Below are positions 13,601 through 27,020 of a DNA stretch of 64,000 nucleotides, piece after piece. The notes below the pieces were generated by a model. That model ran no database searches. It saw only the letters and a list, made by a program, of their open reading frames with translations, and had not been told where the DNA came from. The DNA is from Microplitis mediator (Eukaryota; Arthropoda; Insecta; Hymenoptera; Braconidae): the NCBI RefSeq assembly GCF_029852145.1, contig NC_079971.1, positions 372,001 to 436,000 on the forward strand, written 5' to 3'. Positions within the stretch are counted from its first letter, which is position 1. Every line of letters begins with the position of its first letter. Made by a program: the position numbers and the translations under genes.

Positions 13601-16600
13601 ATTCTGGCATTGTTACACCTCGAGGCCGTGACAATTTTCCAGCTTAGTTGTTTTTTACACAAACCAACTCATGTGCACATATACTTTATATGTCTGATAT
13701 ATAGATAGACATGTATGTGAAAGCATGTGTATAGTCGGTAGTCGACAGGGCAGAGAAGCAACAAGCTGTTTATAGCCTGCTCAGTTTTCCCCCAGAATTA
13801 CTATAAGAGAAGAGTCTTGGTTCTTATATACGTTAACCACGTACGTACGGGAACTTATTTCCACACAACCCTCCCGGAAAAGTAGACTACTCTCATCGCA
13901 AAGGGTAGATTATGTGTGTGGGAACCCCCGGGGTTTTCTAAACACGCGGTATTTTGCACCCCTCTGCACCTTGGGCTTCGACTCTGGCTCCGGCTCTTCA
14001 ATATATCTCAAGACACTCTCTTACGGCGTGCCAAGTACCTGTTTACATCAATCTTATCGAACAAATCCCTCAGAAAGTTCCCACACTCTATAAACTCCAT
14101 CCTCCGTCTTATTTTCCACTTTTTCCTTTTCACATGTGTCGTGATTCTTTATAACGACAGCCCTGGGACTTTAAGTGAAAAATACAAAACCGTCTTGCGA
14201 GCAAATAAAAGTAAATAACCGTCTTCTGAAAACTAAAAACAAAAAAAAACAAAAAAAAAAACAATAACTAAAAACAAAAAAGTAAAGATAGAAAACAAGT
14301 ATAAGACAGAGTGGCATTTATTTAGATTGCAACACCGGATAGCGGGTTGCCTGGGGGATGAAATCCGGGACGTGTGCTGGGCAGGCCGATCTTGTAGACG
14401 CCGGTGCTGTGTACCCGGGGGGGTTGTGTATAGGAGACTCGGAGAAAGGTGGCTAGGGGCCAAGATGCTGAGAGAGAACGTACACTAGAACCTTCTCTAC
14501 TCTGTGCAGCAGAGTTGTAGTACTGAGCACTACACTAGTGAGTTACCGTGAGTTTCTGTGAGGGGGTAAGACGTCCGGATAGTAAGATGGAGGGAGGCTA
14601 CCGTTAATTCTCCGATACAATGCTCATATCACCTTCCCACCACCTTCCCACCCCTGACCACCTCTTTCATCCCTAAAACCCTTGCCACCTCATCCCAGAG
14701 TCTTCCTTATTCACTCCTCCGACCGCTCCAACCCCGCCAGCTCTCATCCTGGCTCATATATACATACATATATACATACATACATATATATGTACCACTA
14801 GTTCACTCTCTCAGGCCACCCGCGGACGTTCCTTGTCTTACTGGCAAACTTAATCGATATTTCACAGTTTCTTACCCCCACCAAGTTCGTGTCCGGCTCG
14901 AGGGTAGGGATTTAAACCCCCGATCACCACCCCCCGCGTCTCCATGCAAATATCTATCTGCATATTGTATTACACGTCATGATAATTTACAATGTTCACT
15001 TTATTCCTCACTCCCTTTGGCTTTATATTCCTGTATTTACGTCTTAAACTCATCTACCTCATTTACCTTACCCACCTTACTCACTACCAATTCACTAGCC
15101 ATCTTCTACCCATCCACCAGTACCAGTTTGCTAGTACCAGTGCGGTACTACTGTACAAAGTATATAAACTATATTTTTATTCAATTTTATCCAGCACCCC
15201 CTATCATTTTTCATCAGCCAAATAATCCACGTCTTGTTCCTCTAGCTCTCATCGTCTCTACAATCTACCGGGCACCTCCTTTTTCGCGCGCCTTAATAAC
15301 GAGGACCATCTCATTATTGTAATTGGACAATGTACTTTTGCCTCGGTTTATTTATCAGCGCTTCTATATCTTCTCAAGATATCGCCGGTTCTCATCGTCA
15401 TACTCCTCCTCGATGCTTCTCCAGCCCCTTGTCTTCATCTTCGTCATCGTCCTCGTTCATCATCGTTGCCCGTTCGTTAGCCAAAGCTATACAACTTAAA
15501 AGGACCTTTTATACAAGTGGTTCGGACCATTCGAAACCTTCTTTAAATATTTACTTTTTTTTTCTTTTTTTATTTTTTCTTCATTTTATTATTATTTGTT
15601 TATTATCCCGTACCCGATGCTCCTACAATAAATCCAAGGAAATTATTTACGTCTTATTTTTATTATCCCATTTTTGTCTGGATTTGTCATTGCTCTTGTT
15701 ATTATTACGATTACTTTTATAATCATTGTTTATTATTTTTAGATGATAAAATATATACATATATTGTGATATTTTATTACTCAATATAAACTCAAGATTT
15801 GGTAATATTATTTTCAACACCCTCGAAAAGTTAAAACTTTACACTCGCGCTTGTCTGAGTTTATTTTCTGGCACCGAGGCTTCTCCGACGAGGTATTTTG
15901 TCGCCCGGGTTTATTAGCGGATTTCCACGATTAATTATCATCGTAAATAACACTAAGAGAATCTTGGAGGAGATTTTAAACAAGAAAATAGTAGACAAAA
16001 TAATAAAAATAAATAAATTCCATCCCGTGAATCTCATCTCCATTAATTTTCAATAAATATATCCAAAGACCATTTTATTGTATTATATAATTAACTTTAA
16101 AATTAATTAATCGAATTTATTTGGCTGGGAAAAGTGTCTGACGAGCGGTCAAAAGAAGCGGATAAGTCACATTGATAATAAAAATAATAATTAAGTGGGT
16201 AAAGGATATAAAAAATAAAATAGGGCAAAGTTAATGATGGTCCCCCTAGACAAGACAACGGATCCGTTACTGTCAAACAGTGGCCGTCTCAGCTTCTACC
16301 CGAGCGCCTCGTACACGTGAATCAATAGCATTAACCCATTCCACCCCATCAAATGTTGTAGGCAGCAGGAGGTGGCCGTGGGGTGAGTGTAGGAGCCGAA
16401 GGATGCGAATAAGACACAGAGAGAGAAAGAGAGAGAGAGAGAGAGAAGAGTCGACGGGGAACGGAGCAAGGGAGGGTGGCAATAGTAACAATCCTGAGGT
16501 ATTTAGCCGTTTCTCAACCCCTCGGACAGAGCGAGAGTGCTGCTAAAAGAGAGAGTAGGGAGCCAAGATACCGCTAAGACCGTCCGCTTTCCTCCTGTAC

Positions 16601-18126
16601 AACTCCCTCATACCGCAAAACCCTCCCAGACCACCCACCCACCCTCTCTGATTCCCCCTAGAGTCTTATACACATTTCCCAGTACTGCAAATGTATCGTT
16701 ATACTCACACTCGTATACACTCCTACATTAATGTTCCTATAAACTTGCATATACTGGACCTAACGGGTGATACTATTCCTTTCTCCGAAACAAACATTTA
16801 CAAATATATTCCTTTTAAAATCCACTAATTTTTTCTCACCCTATTTGTTGTATTCAACCATTGGTTTCAAATTTTAAATAATTTTTTTTGAACTATCGAC
16901 ACAATTTCCAAGAACTACAACATGACAATGAAATTTCCTGCAGGACATATTGAACTATTTCTTGTTAAATTTGTGAATACCGAAGCCAATAGTGGGTATG
17001 AATAAATTGGGGATAAAAATTTGAAGGATTCAGGAATTTTGTTAAAATTTATCGAACCTTGGATAGTATCCGGAATGGGATTGAATAAACACCCAGTATC
17101 CAGCGTAATACGGAATGAGTGTATTTGTGAAAGGACCTAGAAGCACACAAATGATGTGCGGAACAGTATACGCAAAATCAATGCCCGGCTTAGCCGCTGA
17201 TTGTACTGTAATGTCGGTAGTATCCTCTACGTCTTGGCTTTGTTGGACTCGTCTGTGTATAACCGGCCGTCTCGCTTTCTCGCTCCATTTCTCCAGTTCT
17301 CACTCAGTTTAAAGTTGGTCCTCTTCTTGACTAAGGCCTTTCGTCGAGTGTCTTTGTCTAGTCTCTTGGACCACGAGGTCTCCAAGTCTCTCTCAGAGTT
17401 GAGACTAAAACCGTACCGGACGTCTATGAACGCCCTCGAATGCCGTTTCTCCTTTGCCTTCTCTTCATCGCCGTAGCATACCCATATAGCCTTTACAAAC
17501 CGTCCATCTCCAACTTGCCCCAATATATATATATATACTATATATCTATATACCATTTGATCCTTCCCTGAGAAATAAGACGCGGACTACAGACTTGCCA
17601 AGACCATTAACCAAAAGCTCTACTCAACCCTCTCTTTCCTCCCCCCTCCCCCACCACGGCTCCTCCTTTACCCTCTTGGTCGTTATAAAAATTCAATAGA
17701 TCTTTTATTACGTTAATTATTTTTATCTCTGTCGTTCTTAAATGGTGATAAATGAATTTTAAAAAAGATTATTTTATTTCGTAGACGAATATTATGAATA
17801 AAATAATAATATAATGTGATTCAAGGGTCAAAGAGATTTATAAAGAGTCTTTTGTTTCTTAATTTAAAAATATCTGCCGATTTATAAACTCACAGGAAAG
17901 AATTATATTAACCATATCCGGATGTGGATTGTGGTTGTAGTCATGGATCGGTGATTCTGCTTTTACGTTAAATTTAACCAGCAATCAAAACTTAATCATT
18001 CAAGGTGCGAAGCTGCCAAATAACTCCAATATGAATTTCCCCGAATTCATTTCCATGTTAAGTAAATAAACCGTTTTGTAAAGTAGTTTCAAACTACGGA
18101 TGAAAAAAAAAATTAAAGAAAAGATA
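10693..18126. other. Gene-free stretch with strand-biased purine/pyrimidine blocks
   Basis: Holds (GA)n at 12046-12071 and 16418-16448, a GTAGTGG repeat at 12594-12612, a long C/T-rich tract (about 12790-13030), A-runs with C at 14230-14285, a TATACATA tract at 14755-14791 and a G/A to C/T switch near 14600-14740. Open frames here are products of biased composition. No exon recognised. Confidence 0.5.
12046..12071 (+). repeat. (GA)n microsatellite
   Basis: Thirteen or so GA units in purine-rich DNA. Confidence 0.9.
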
Positions 18127-18128
18127 TA

Positions 18129-18590
18129 GGGGAAGGGGGGAGGGGGGCAAAACGGGATACTTAACGAAAAATTTAGTTTTTAGGGACATAAATATCGTAA
18201 ATTGGCTTTATTTTGATTCTATTTGAAATAAATATAACGAATTTTAGACTGCCACCAGAAAAAAAATTTTTATTTTCTGCGGGCAAAATGGGATACCCCA
18301 AAAAAAAGTATTTTTTTTTTTTTCAAGTGAATAAAATTGATGTAATGTCTTTCTAAATTGATGTAAGTAATAAAATTTACTCTCAACATATTTTTAAAGA
18401 AGTTTTTCCTTGTTATTTCTTTTCAAAATTTGAAATTGGCGCCAATATTATACTTTTCGCAAAAAATATAAAAATGTTTTTTTTTTAGCTTTTAATAGTG
18501 TAAAATGATACTAGATGTCATTTTTGACCATTTTCGAAAGTTTTTCGAGAAAAAAAAATTTTAACGAAATTTTGAGGGTATCCCCTTCCC
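18129..18590. mobile_element. MITE family C, copy 2, right end deleted
   Basis: It follows copy 1 (9.26-9.76 kb) base for base over most of its length, with few substitutions. At the right end, ggtatccc joins directly to ccttccc, removing about 30 bp that hold the inner part of the right inverted repeat. A TA precedes the left end; the right TA is lost. Confidence 0.85.
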
Positions 18591-19869
18591 TCAAAAATTG
18601 GTAATTATATGCAGAAATCGATAAGACGAGATAAAAAATTACATTTTTTTTTGTTGTATGATTAAGTATTAGACTGCGTAACAAACGACACATGACACAG
18701 GGTTTTAGAAAAGTTTTTGTAATAAAACACAACTCATTGAAGGTAATTTACAAAAGTCACGCATGCATCGCGATAAGGACAATTAAAAAACATATATTGC
18801 CCTCTGAAATTAAAAAGGAGGGCATGAAAGTTAAAAAAAAGTCTTCCATTTTAATTACCACAATTTATAATACAAACAGATTGATTGCGTATAAATCCAG
18901 CAGCTCGTAAGTTAAATAGAGAGATATGCCATCGACACGCAAGCATCTACATCAGCAGGCAACCAGCGTTATAGTTTTTACGTAACCTAAAACATACAAA
19001 ACGCGTAGCACATTTGCTAACGACTACCCCTTTTCTAATATTCCGTTAACAAAACTCTATTCTAGTTTCACCCTTTCTTTTAGTTCTCTCTTCCCCCGAT
19101 AAAACTCACCACGGCGTCTTTTCTATTTAACGCACTATTATTATGTACGTTAAAAAGACAATGAAACCGAAATACGCAAGTGGGTAATAATTGTAGGTAG
19201 AAATGCTTTAATGGAGACAAAAAGCTGAACAAAAGTGTTTTGAACTAGAGAGTAAAGAAAGGCAGAAGGGATAAGGGAATAGGACAACTGGTAAGCTAAT
19301 CTTGAGGCACGTAGAGGTAGAGGTAGATATCACTCAGGCACTCTTATTGCCAGGGCCCTTACTTTTGGACAACCCTCGGTGAGCAAGTACTCTGGTCCTC
19401 TTCTTACACTACATTTTAGGGGGTCCAGTCGCCGGCTCTTGAGTGTCAAGAGCTAAGATATAGGATGGCATATAGGGTGCATACTGGCATGTCCTGTACG
19501 AGGGTTACGGAGGACAGAAGAGCATCGCATCAACATCAGGGCCACGACAGTCTACATTTAAAGCACATTGTCAGGATATATATATTTCTATGTAGATGTA
19601 TATATGCATATATTGTGTATATGTGTGTTGGACGTCTGATGAGTGACTGTGTGATGGTGTACGTGTGAGCCCGGGATTGTCGATGGGGGTGGCGGTAGTA
19701 AAGAAGAGGAAAAGACGCTGAGCAACGACGTAGAGTAGACTAGGGGGAGATGTTGTGAGAAAGAGAAAGAGTGAAAGAAAGAAAATGAGTTGAGGCTGTA
19801 GCTTTACTTCGGCGGTGGGTTTCTGCTCCTCTACTACTCTAATGTAAGAGCATGAGAGTAAGAGGGTAG

Positions 19870-19900
<31 letters not shown>

Positions 19901-19906
19901 GCTGCT
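19870..19906 (+). repeat. (TGC)n trinucleotide repeat
   Basis: CTG/TGC units with one GTT variation; no long frame spans it, so it does not look like a polyglutamine or polyleucine exon. Confidence 0.85.
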
Positions 19907-21420
19907 TGGTATGAGTAGGAGCGTTCATCAGCCCCGAGGTTTTAAATACGAGCCGCGAGGAAGGGAACTAAGGAAGAAACCACCCCGCGTTACTCTCCGT
20001 CCCCAGCCCCCGCGACTCTCACTCACTCTTATTCTTGAGCTTTCTCGGTGATGCTTTCGCGCTCGCACACCCCCCACGACTCCCTTCTTTAACTCTCACG
20101 GACCCCGCAAAACTCCGCGTCCCGCGGCAACTACCCCAACCCAGTGACGGATTGATTAAAAATATAAAGGGGCGAAAGTAACGCCGGAGCCCGAGCACCA
20201 TGGAGAAAATTATTCGCGATTTTGTTTTCAAAGTAGGCAAATGTAGTTTTTTTTTATTTATGATATGAATGAATATTGTTTTTTTTTTTTTGTAATTTGA
20301 TTTTTTGTTTTGTTTCTTATTGTATTGATGGGTTTGGAGGACGTTTTTTTGGGAGAAGGGGCTTTAAATTTTAGGAGGGCTTATACGAAATGTTTCGCGT
20401 AATTATCGAGAGAATGAAACAAAGGAGATGAAGAATAAATAATAGCCTTTTCTTATATAGCAGTCGGGATATATATGTATATATTTTTGAGAGGGTAAAA
20501 ATTGGGACAAAAAGCTCCGGGCTTATTCGACTTGGACGAGAGGGAATTTGAAAAGATGAAGCTTTGCTCACTTTTTATATAATTCTGCGATGCGTGATGC
20601 GTTTGTGTGCTGGGATTAATCGCACTTTGTGCAGCGTCACCGATATTACATTGTCCTCTTATCCTCATCAGGTTTTTTAAATTTCCTTGGAATTGTTATT
20701 CTTATTCCCCTGAGATTGAAAGTTGGCCTATAGATTTTTGGTGAAATTAGTCATGGGTTTAATGAAAGAGTAAGACGAAAATCAAAAGTAACAAGTTGTG
20801 AAAAATTTTTTTTCGGCTAAATTAAAAGAGAAAGAGCCCTCTGTAAAATAGTCAGCCCTATAGCTCTTGGGCTCGTCGTTTTCGGCATCGAGGACGAATA
20901 AGAAAGGGCTTTCCGTGCGTAGTTTTAAATAGTCTATAAGGGTGAGCGTGTTCTAGTAGGGCGCGGAGTCGGGGTGAGTACCGGCGGGTTTGCTCGATGC
21001 CAGTGTGGCCCGGGGTGGACTCGAGAGGGTGAATGAGGAAGATAAAGAACAAGAAGTAAAAGTATAAGAAGAGGGAAAGGGAAAGGGGAATAAGAAAAAG
21101 ATGGATAAGGAGGATGAGACTGAAAAGTATAAGAAGTAAAAGAGGCAGAAGAAGAGGCGAGAAAGAACTAGAGATGGGTTGTTCGGAGGTTGGGTGGGTG
21201 GGATGGCCGTCGGAGATAAGACGCAAACGAAGCCCCTTTCGCGTGTCTCGATCGATAGCTCCACGCGGAAAATTCGAAAGTAAGATGCAATTAAACAGCG
21301 AGAGCGAGGGTAAGCAAGAAAAGGGGTGAGTAGTTTTCTTCTTTCGAGTCCCCGAGAAAACGTCTCCCTCTTATTTCACCCCGTCCATTGGTCTCTTGCG
21401 CCCCTACTGCTTTTACTTGG

Positions 21421-21459
21421 TTCTTCTTCTTGGTCTTCTTCTTCTTCTTCTTCTTCTTT
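21421..21459 (+). repeat. (CTT)n trinucleotide repeat
   Basis: TTC units with one TGG interruption, followed by ordinary sequence. Confidence 0.85.
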
Positions 21460-23970
21460 AGCTAAGGGAAACAACCCTTTTTCTCAACTCGTTCCATCCG
21501 CGACCCTCCCCTCCCCTTCATCCCATCGCGTATTTATATTGAGCGTCTTAAAGCATTTCCTCGACGTTCCTCCCGGCGTCATTCCCATGCTTCCCTTACA
21601 CATTCCCCGCTGGCCTCGCACTCAACTCGTAGAGTACAACCGAGTGGATGCCACCGAGAAAGACTAGAGTAGACTACGACAGTACTCTGGGAAAACTCGT
21701 GACGTCACTTTAAATACTCTTTTTTGAGGAGGTGGAGAACGCTGCTGGTGGATCTAAGGGAATTGGTAGTCCCGTGTTCGAGTAGAGAACACCCACTCAT
21801 ACTGCTGCTTCTACACTCAACTCTTTTACCCTTTTTATACATTTCTGTCCTTTTCTACTTTTTCTTATCCTCCTTCTTTATATAAGACACTGACTCACTT
21901 GCATTCACCCCTTTATCTCTTTTGCCTCCTTCCGAGCTCTGGAGCTCTCATCCCTCATCATCTGATTATTTTATATATAGATGACGGGTATTTCTTTGTC
22001 TTTGTAAGATGTATATATTTAAGTGAAGACGTTATCTAAAGACGCAATGAGAATTAGTAAATGCCGTGAGTCCACCATTTTTTTTTTTTATTTTTTATTT
22101 ATTCCTGCTGCATCCGTCTCTTTTTTTCTCTTAATTTATAAATATATGCAACGCTTGTAAATTCACAACAAGATGCTGCAATCTCGACAGCTAATTGACG
22201 TGTTGTCTTAACTGATTTCTCCTTAATTGAATTTATAATATTATTTATACTTATTAATTGTCATTTCACGTAACATATATTCCGACTAATCAGCAGAAAC
22301 ATTACATACATTTTTGTTTTTAATAATTTATATCAAAAGTAATAAATAAATAAATAAACAAAACGAAATAAATGACAATGAGAAATGTCTCGGTATTATA
22401 AGCGCTGAGGATTTAACTTGTGTACTACGACTTAATAATTTACATTACCCTGACTTATGAATACGTATGCAAACTTTAAAGTTTAAGTACATATTTTAGT
22501 GTAAAAGTGATTGTTGAGTGCTAATTAGCACCAGCTAAAATATGTATAAATCATTTATTGTCAATATTTTATTAAAAGTAAACAATTAAAATTATCATTA
22601 AAAAATTCATGAATAAAATTGTTAGAAAATGATAAGGAAAGGAAACGAAATTTCTAAGTCAGGTCATGGATCGTTTGGTTGCGCAATATAAAACAAGGCA
22701 TAGGAAACATTTAAAAGTATTTTCCATCACAAAGGGCGCACAGTTCAATTTGATGCAAATAACTCGTTTGCAGCATACGATACTCGCGAAGAAATAAAGA
22801 GAGAGAGGAAGGAAAGAAGAAGAAGGAGAAGGAGATATCGCGTTATGTTCTAATGCCACGAGCGTCATGTCTGATCATTTGGGAATTAGCGATTCTGGTA
22901 TCAATTATCCGGATTATACGTCCCAGGCCACTAAACCAATAACACAACGAGTCTACTATTCGACGTACTATTGGACTATTGGACTTATAGTCTAATAGTC
23001 TAGTCTATGGCATTATTCTATTGCCTATCGTATCCGATAGTTGTGTTATAGTTGATTACATTACATACTAGGCATACTAGCAGGCACTACTAAACTCTGT
23101 ATTCATTATCGTAGAGAAGCTGAATAACCGCCACGATGCGAACGTTATCCGTCATCACGATTTAGTATCTCTGGTGCATGGGAATTTATTATTTTCACGA
23201 CATTTACAAAAGTATCAATCATCGGCATGTAAATTCAATTTAAATTTAAAATAAAAAATTAACAAAACTCTCTATTTCTCGCTGGTTTCTGGTTGATGCT
23301 GATGTCTCCTGGCTGCTGGCTGATCTGAGCCGTAATATTACAAGTGACTTTTGAATTAACCATTGAGTTAATAATTTTAAATAATTTTTTATTATGACAA
23401 AACCACAAATTTCCTCCCACAAGTGATGCAAAAAAAATTTATAGAGAAAATAATGTGAGGGGTATGAGATAAAAAAGAGAAAATGTTTGAAAAAAAAAAT
23501 GATAAAAAAAAAGGTAACATGAACGTTTTGTCGGCTCGACCGTGAAGGGACCCGTTGAAAGTCACTGGCGAGGGCAAAAGGATAAGAAATAAAATGCACG
23601 GATGGTAGAATAGAATAAGAAAATAATAATAATAAAGTGAAGAAGAATAAAAGAGAGACCGGACGTCGGTCAGTGGATCTGCACGTATGCGAGTTTTAAC
23701 TCAGTTCAAGTTTAACTTTTTTTTTTTCCTAGTGTTTGTGTGTGCTCTGGGATAGGGATAAGAATAAGGATGTGTGGGGAAGTGTATTGTTGAGGTTTAA
23801 GGTTTAGTTTGAGGCTCTGATGCTTCTAGAGAGTAGAACATTATACACCGACTGATCTTCGGGCCCCGTGGCGCGGAACAGCGTTCGATCGAGCGGAACT
23901 ACCAGTCACCTGCCCGCTTCCGGCAGCACCTCCCCCGCGCTCTTTTCCACGTTATCATCATCGGTGTGTA

Positions 23971-24006
23971 GAGAGACAGAGACAGAGACAGAGACAGAGA
24001 CAGAGA
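23971..24006 (+). repeat. (GAGACA)n hexamer repeat
   Basis: About six units, almost perfect. Confidence 0.9.
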
Positions 24007-24183
24007 TTCTCTGCAAGTACAAGCTTAAGGTGGACTATCCCACCTGCTGGGATTTTGTCACGGACCAACGGCGAATATATGGACAATACTATTTGCTGCA
24101 GTTTCTATTTTTTTTTTAAATGTCGCGATCTATTTAACTCTGACTTAGGTGAGATGTTGCATTACTTGGAGATTGAACTGTTA

Positions 24184-24972
24184 CTCCGTAAAAAGAACGG
24201 TGTTAAAAATGGACTCATTTTAACTCCGCCCGGTGTTAAAATAAAATTACACTGGTGTAGGAGGAGTAATTCACCGGTGTTAAATCGGGGTAACCGGTGT
24301 AAAAGCAAAGTAAAATCGGTGTAAAAGCAGGATAAACTGCGTCCGCTTGGAGTATTAAATTTAAAGATAATAAAACACAACAAATGTCAGTTCTTTATGA
24401 AAATTAATAAAGAATATCATTTATTAACAAGTATACACAGTAAAAAAGGATCCGTCAAAATCAAAACATATCGTGTGTAAAACGAACGTTTTACACTTAT
24501 TTATGTATCATTTTAACATCTTGTGAGTGTTAAAAAAAGTTACATACGCATATGTTAAAAGTAAAAGTTTTCCAAGAATTCTTTTGTGATGGTCGATATT
24601 TTTTTAACATATTTTGAGTGTTGATTTGACAGTAACATATAAAAAAGGTTACTTTCGAAAAAAATAACATTTTTGTGTGTTAAAAAATCAATCGATTGCG
24701 ACAGTTCAAACAAGATAAATACTGTGTGTTAAATTTACACACAAAAGTGGTAAAAATTCAACACACAGAATTTTAACATACGCTTTTTTTTACACTTTGA
24801 CAATTCGTTTTTTACTGTGTAGTGATCGAGTAAGTAAAAATATTTTAACACCGGTAAAAAATATCTACACCGGCAGCGGCGTTATTTTAACACCGCTTTC
24901 GGTGTTGAAATTTAACACCGCCGATTTTTACACCTACACCGTTTGGACTTACCCCGGTGATTTTTTACACTG
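24184..24972. mobile_element. MITE family B (word: aacaccg), interrupted
   Basis: The right end TTTTTTACACTG and the weaker left end CTCCGTAAAAAGA are both flanked by TA. The interior is a chain of taacaccg/cggtgtta words in both orientations. A second MITE occupies 24436-24819. No ORF of transposase type. Confidence 0.75.
24436..24819. mobile_element. MITE family B2 (word: gtgttaa), nested in family B
   Basis: The ends CACAGTAAAAAAGGAT and CGTTTTTTACTGTG are flanked by TA at 24434-24435 and 24820-24821. The interior carries many ttaacac/gtgttaa words in both orientations. It splits the surrounding family B element, so it is younger. Confidence 0.82.
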
Positions 24973-24974
24973 TA

Positions 24975-26449
24975 ATAATTAAAATTTTTTTTTCTAATTT
25001 AAAAAGAATAGAAAATTTTTTGTTAAAAAAACTTGAGTAATTACGGATTTATGATAATGACAGTTGAAACAATGTCAATACATACAAAGCAATAAAAAAA
25101 AAACAATAAAAATTTAAGCATTATTGCCATTAATATGCACGTGAGTTTTCTAAATTTTTTTTTTTTCATAATTGCACCGTAACTACAAATATATATTTGT
25201 TTAACAAAAAAAAAAAAAAAAAAAGTAGTTTCTAGCATCATTATTAGTATTCTAAAACAATACAAAATAGACTCGTGGACTTGTATCGTAGCGTAGCAAC
25301 AAAATACAAGAAAGTATGCATTTAATGATGAAGGATGTGAGTCAGCGTGTGTATGGTACACGAGTATTGTTATTGTCTGTGTTATTCACATAACACGTAG
25401 TCGACTGTGTGCTGCTGCTGACATAAAAGACTTTGCCGTAACCGAGCATGTAATACCTGGAACTATTGGCTTCTAACATAACACGAGCTCCTGGAATTTC
25501 AAACTAAACAGCCTCTACATTTATCGTTTCTATCGATTTCTACTCCCTCATTCCCTCGGTCCCTCACTTCTTCAAACTATTATAAACTTTAATATACATT
25601 GTATGTATACATATATACAAACATCAAACATATCATTTGGAATCTGGAAAAAATTTATTGTGAATAATTTCAAATTACAGAAGCATAAAAATTTGCGGCA
25701 TGCCAATTTTCCTTTTCAAATAAATGCAGGAAGAATTTTTTTTATGGGCCTCTAAACAGTCTTGTAATTACATGAGGAAATGAGTGAGGTGTCCATTGTA
25801 CAACTGTTGTCAATGTTATGTATTTAATGTATAATGTATAGATATATATATATGTGTGCATGTGATTCAGCAAAGCAAACTAGTCAATTATAAAACTAAT
25901 AAACTATTGGTATCACTTAAAAGATCTGTAAACTCTTAAATAAAGTAACGCCCGAGTAACTCGAGTAGGTAAGGAAAATTCGATACTCATATACACGACT
26001 CGTGTATGTCCGTGTCCTCGTTCCACTAAGATATATAACTATAATTGTCGTCGTAAAACAGGAGGCCATATACAATTACATATACGGGCTATGTACTCGT
26101 ATGCCAATCATTTAGACACTAAAATGTTATTTTTGCGAGAAAAAATTCTATATTTTTTATGCTTTTTTTTATTGCGATAAACATTTTTTACTTTTATTGA
26201 CAATAAACTCTCTTTAAATTACTCTGATACTAAAAAGACAGTCTGGTAAATAAATCTTGTGCATTTCCTGATTTTCTCATATATTATTTTTCTAAATACT
26301 TTGTCATCAATCGGTTTGGAGCCGCGATTCAAAAAGTACTTGTCAGATTGGTTTTAAAATTTCGCGGGCTATAAAATTTGAACCGCGCTTTTATTTGTAG
26401 CGAAAATTTTTTTAAATCGATTAGTTCGGATAGATATCGGCGATTCGTA
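24975..26449. other. Gene-free AT-rich stretch
   Basis: Contains an A-run (25207-25224) and TATA tracts near 25600-25620 and 25840-25855. Nothing else supported. Confidence 0.5.
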
Positions 26450-26670
26450 CATAGAAAAAAAAAATTCTCGACTGAAGGTAAATATTCTTGATTAAAGAAA
26501 ATTTTTTTGGAGACCTAAATTTTCTCATATAAAGTAGAAATCTTCTCCAACCAAGACGAATTTTTTTTAATCAAGACAAATTCTCTTGGCTCAAGAAAAT
26601 CTTGACTTGGTTCCCGAAAACGTTTGTCTTCAAAAATATTTTCTTGACTCAAGATAAATTTTTTTTTCTG
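26450..26670. mobile_element. MITE family G, copy 1 (word: tcaag/cttga)
   Basis: It starts CATAGAAAAAA after TA at 26448-26449. The interior matches, in reverse complement, the interrupted copy at 37.5 kb, including the uninterrupted sequence where that copy carries an insertion. Its right end is cut four bases short of the flanking TA by the family F element that follows. Confidence 0.8.
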
Positions 26671-26913
26671 CACAGAAAAAAAGGATTTCTTGGCACAAGA
26701 ATTTTTTACTCGCCCCAAGAAAATTTTTTCCCAGCCCAAGAAATTTTTTGCATTATGAATTGAAAACAGAAATTTTCTTACGGCGGGAATGGATTTTCTC
26801 AGAGCAAGAAAAAACTTTTTGAGTCAAAAAATTTTTTCTCGTCCCAAGAAAATTTTTGTGTTCAATTTATAATACAAAAAATTTCTTGCGCCCAGAAATT
26901 CTTTTTTTCTGTG
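26671..26913. mobile_element. MITE family F, copy 3, at the very end of family G copy 1
   Basis: 243 bp with CACAGAAAAAAAGG and CTTTTTTTCTGTG ends. The flanks read TTTCTG-[element]-TGTGTA, consistent with insertion into the terminal TTTCTGTGTA of the G element with a TG duplication. Confidence 0.75.
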
Positions 26914-26935
26914 TGTGTACGAATCAGCGGAGAAA

Positions 26936-27020
26936 ACATAGAAAAAAAAGATTTCTTAACGCAAGAATTTTTTTTCCCGCCCTAAAAAATTTTCGTTTTC
27001 AATTCATAATGCAAAAATTT
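26936..27020. mobile_element. Family F fragment
   Basis: Starts acatagaaaaaaaagatttc and continues with a cgcaagaa word and the ttttcaattcataatgcaa segment typical of family F, then stops after about 85 bp. It is a truncated or decayed copy next to the G/F composite. Confidence 0.55.

Larger units (their letters stand above)
18591..24181. other. Gene-free stretch with trinucleotide and hexamer repeats
   Basis: Contains (TGC)n at 19870-19906, a GC-rich block at 19930-20200, a purine-rich block at 21040-21160, (CTT)n at 21421-21459, (AAAT)n near 22335-22356 and (GAGACA)n at 23971-24006. An ATG in perfect Kozak context at 20200 opens only a short frame. No gene recognised. Confidence 0.5.

Noticed and set aside
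20200..20270. ATG in a perfect CACCATGG context opening MEKIIRDFVFK
   Set aside because: The frame ends after a few more codons, no strong donor follows, and no family is recognisable.
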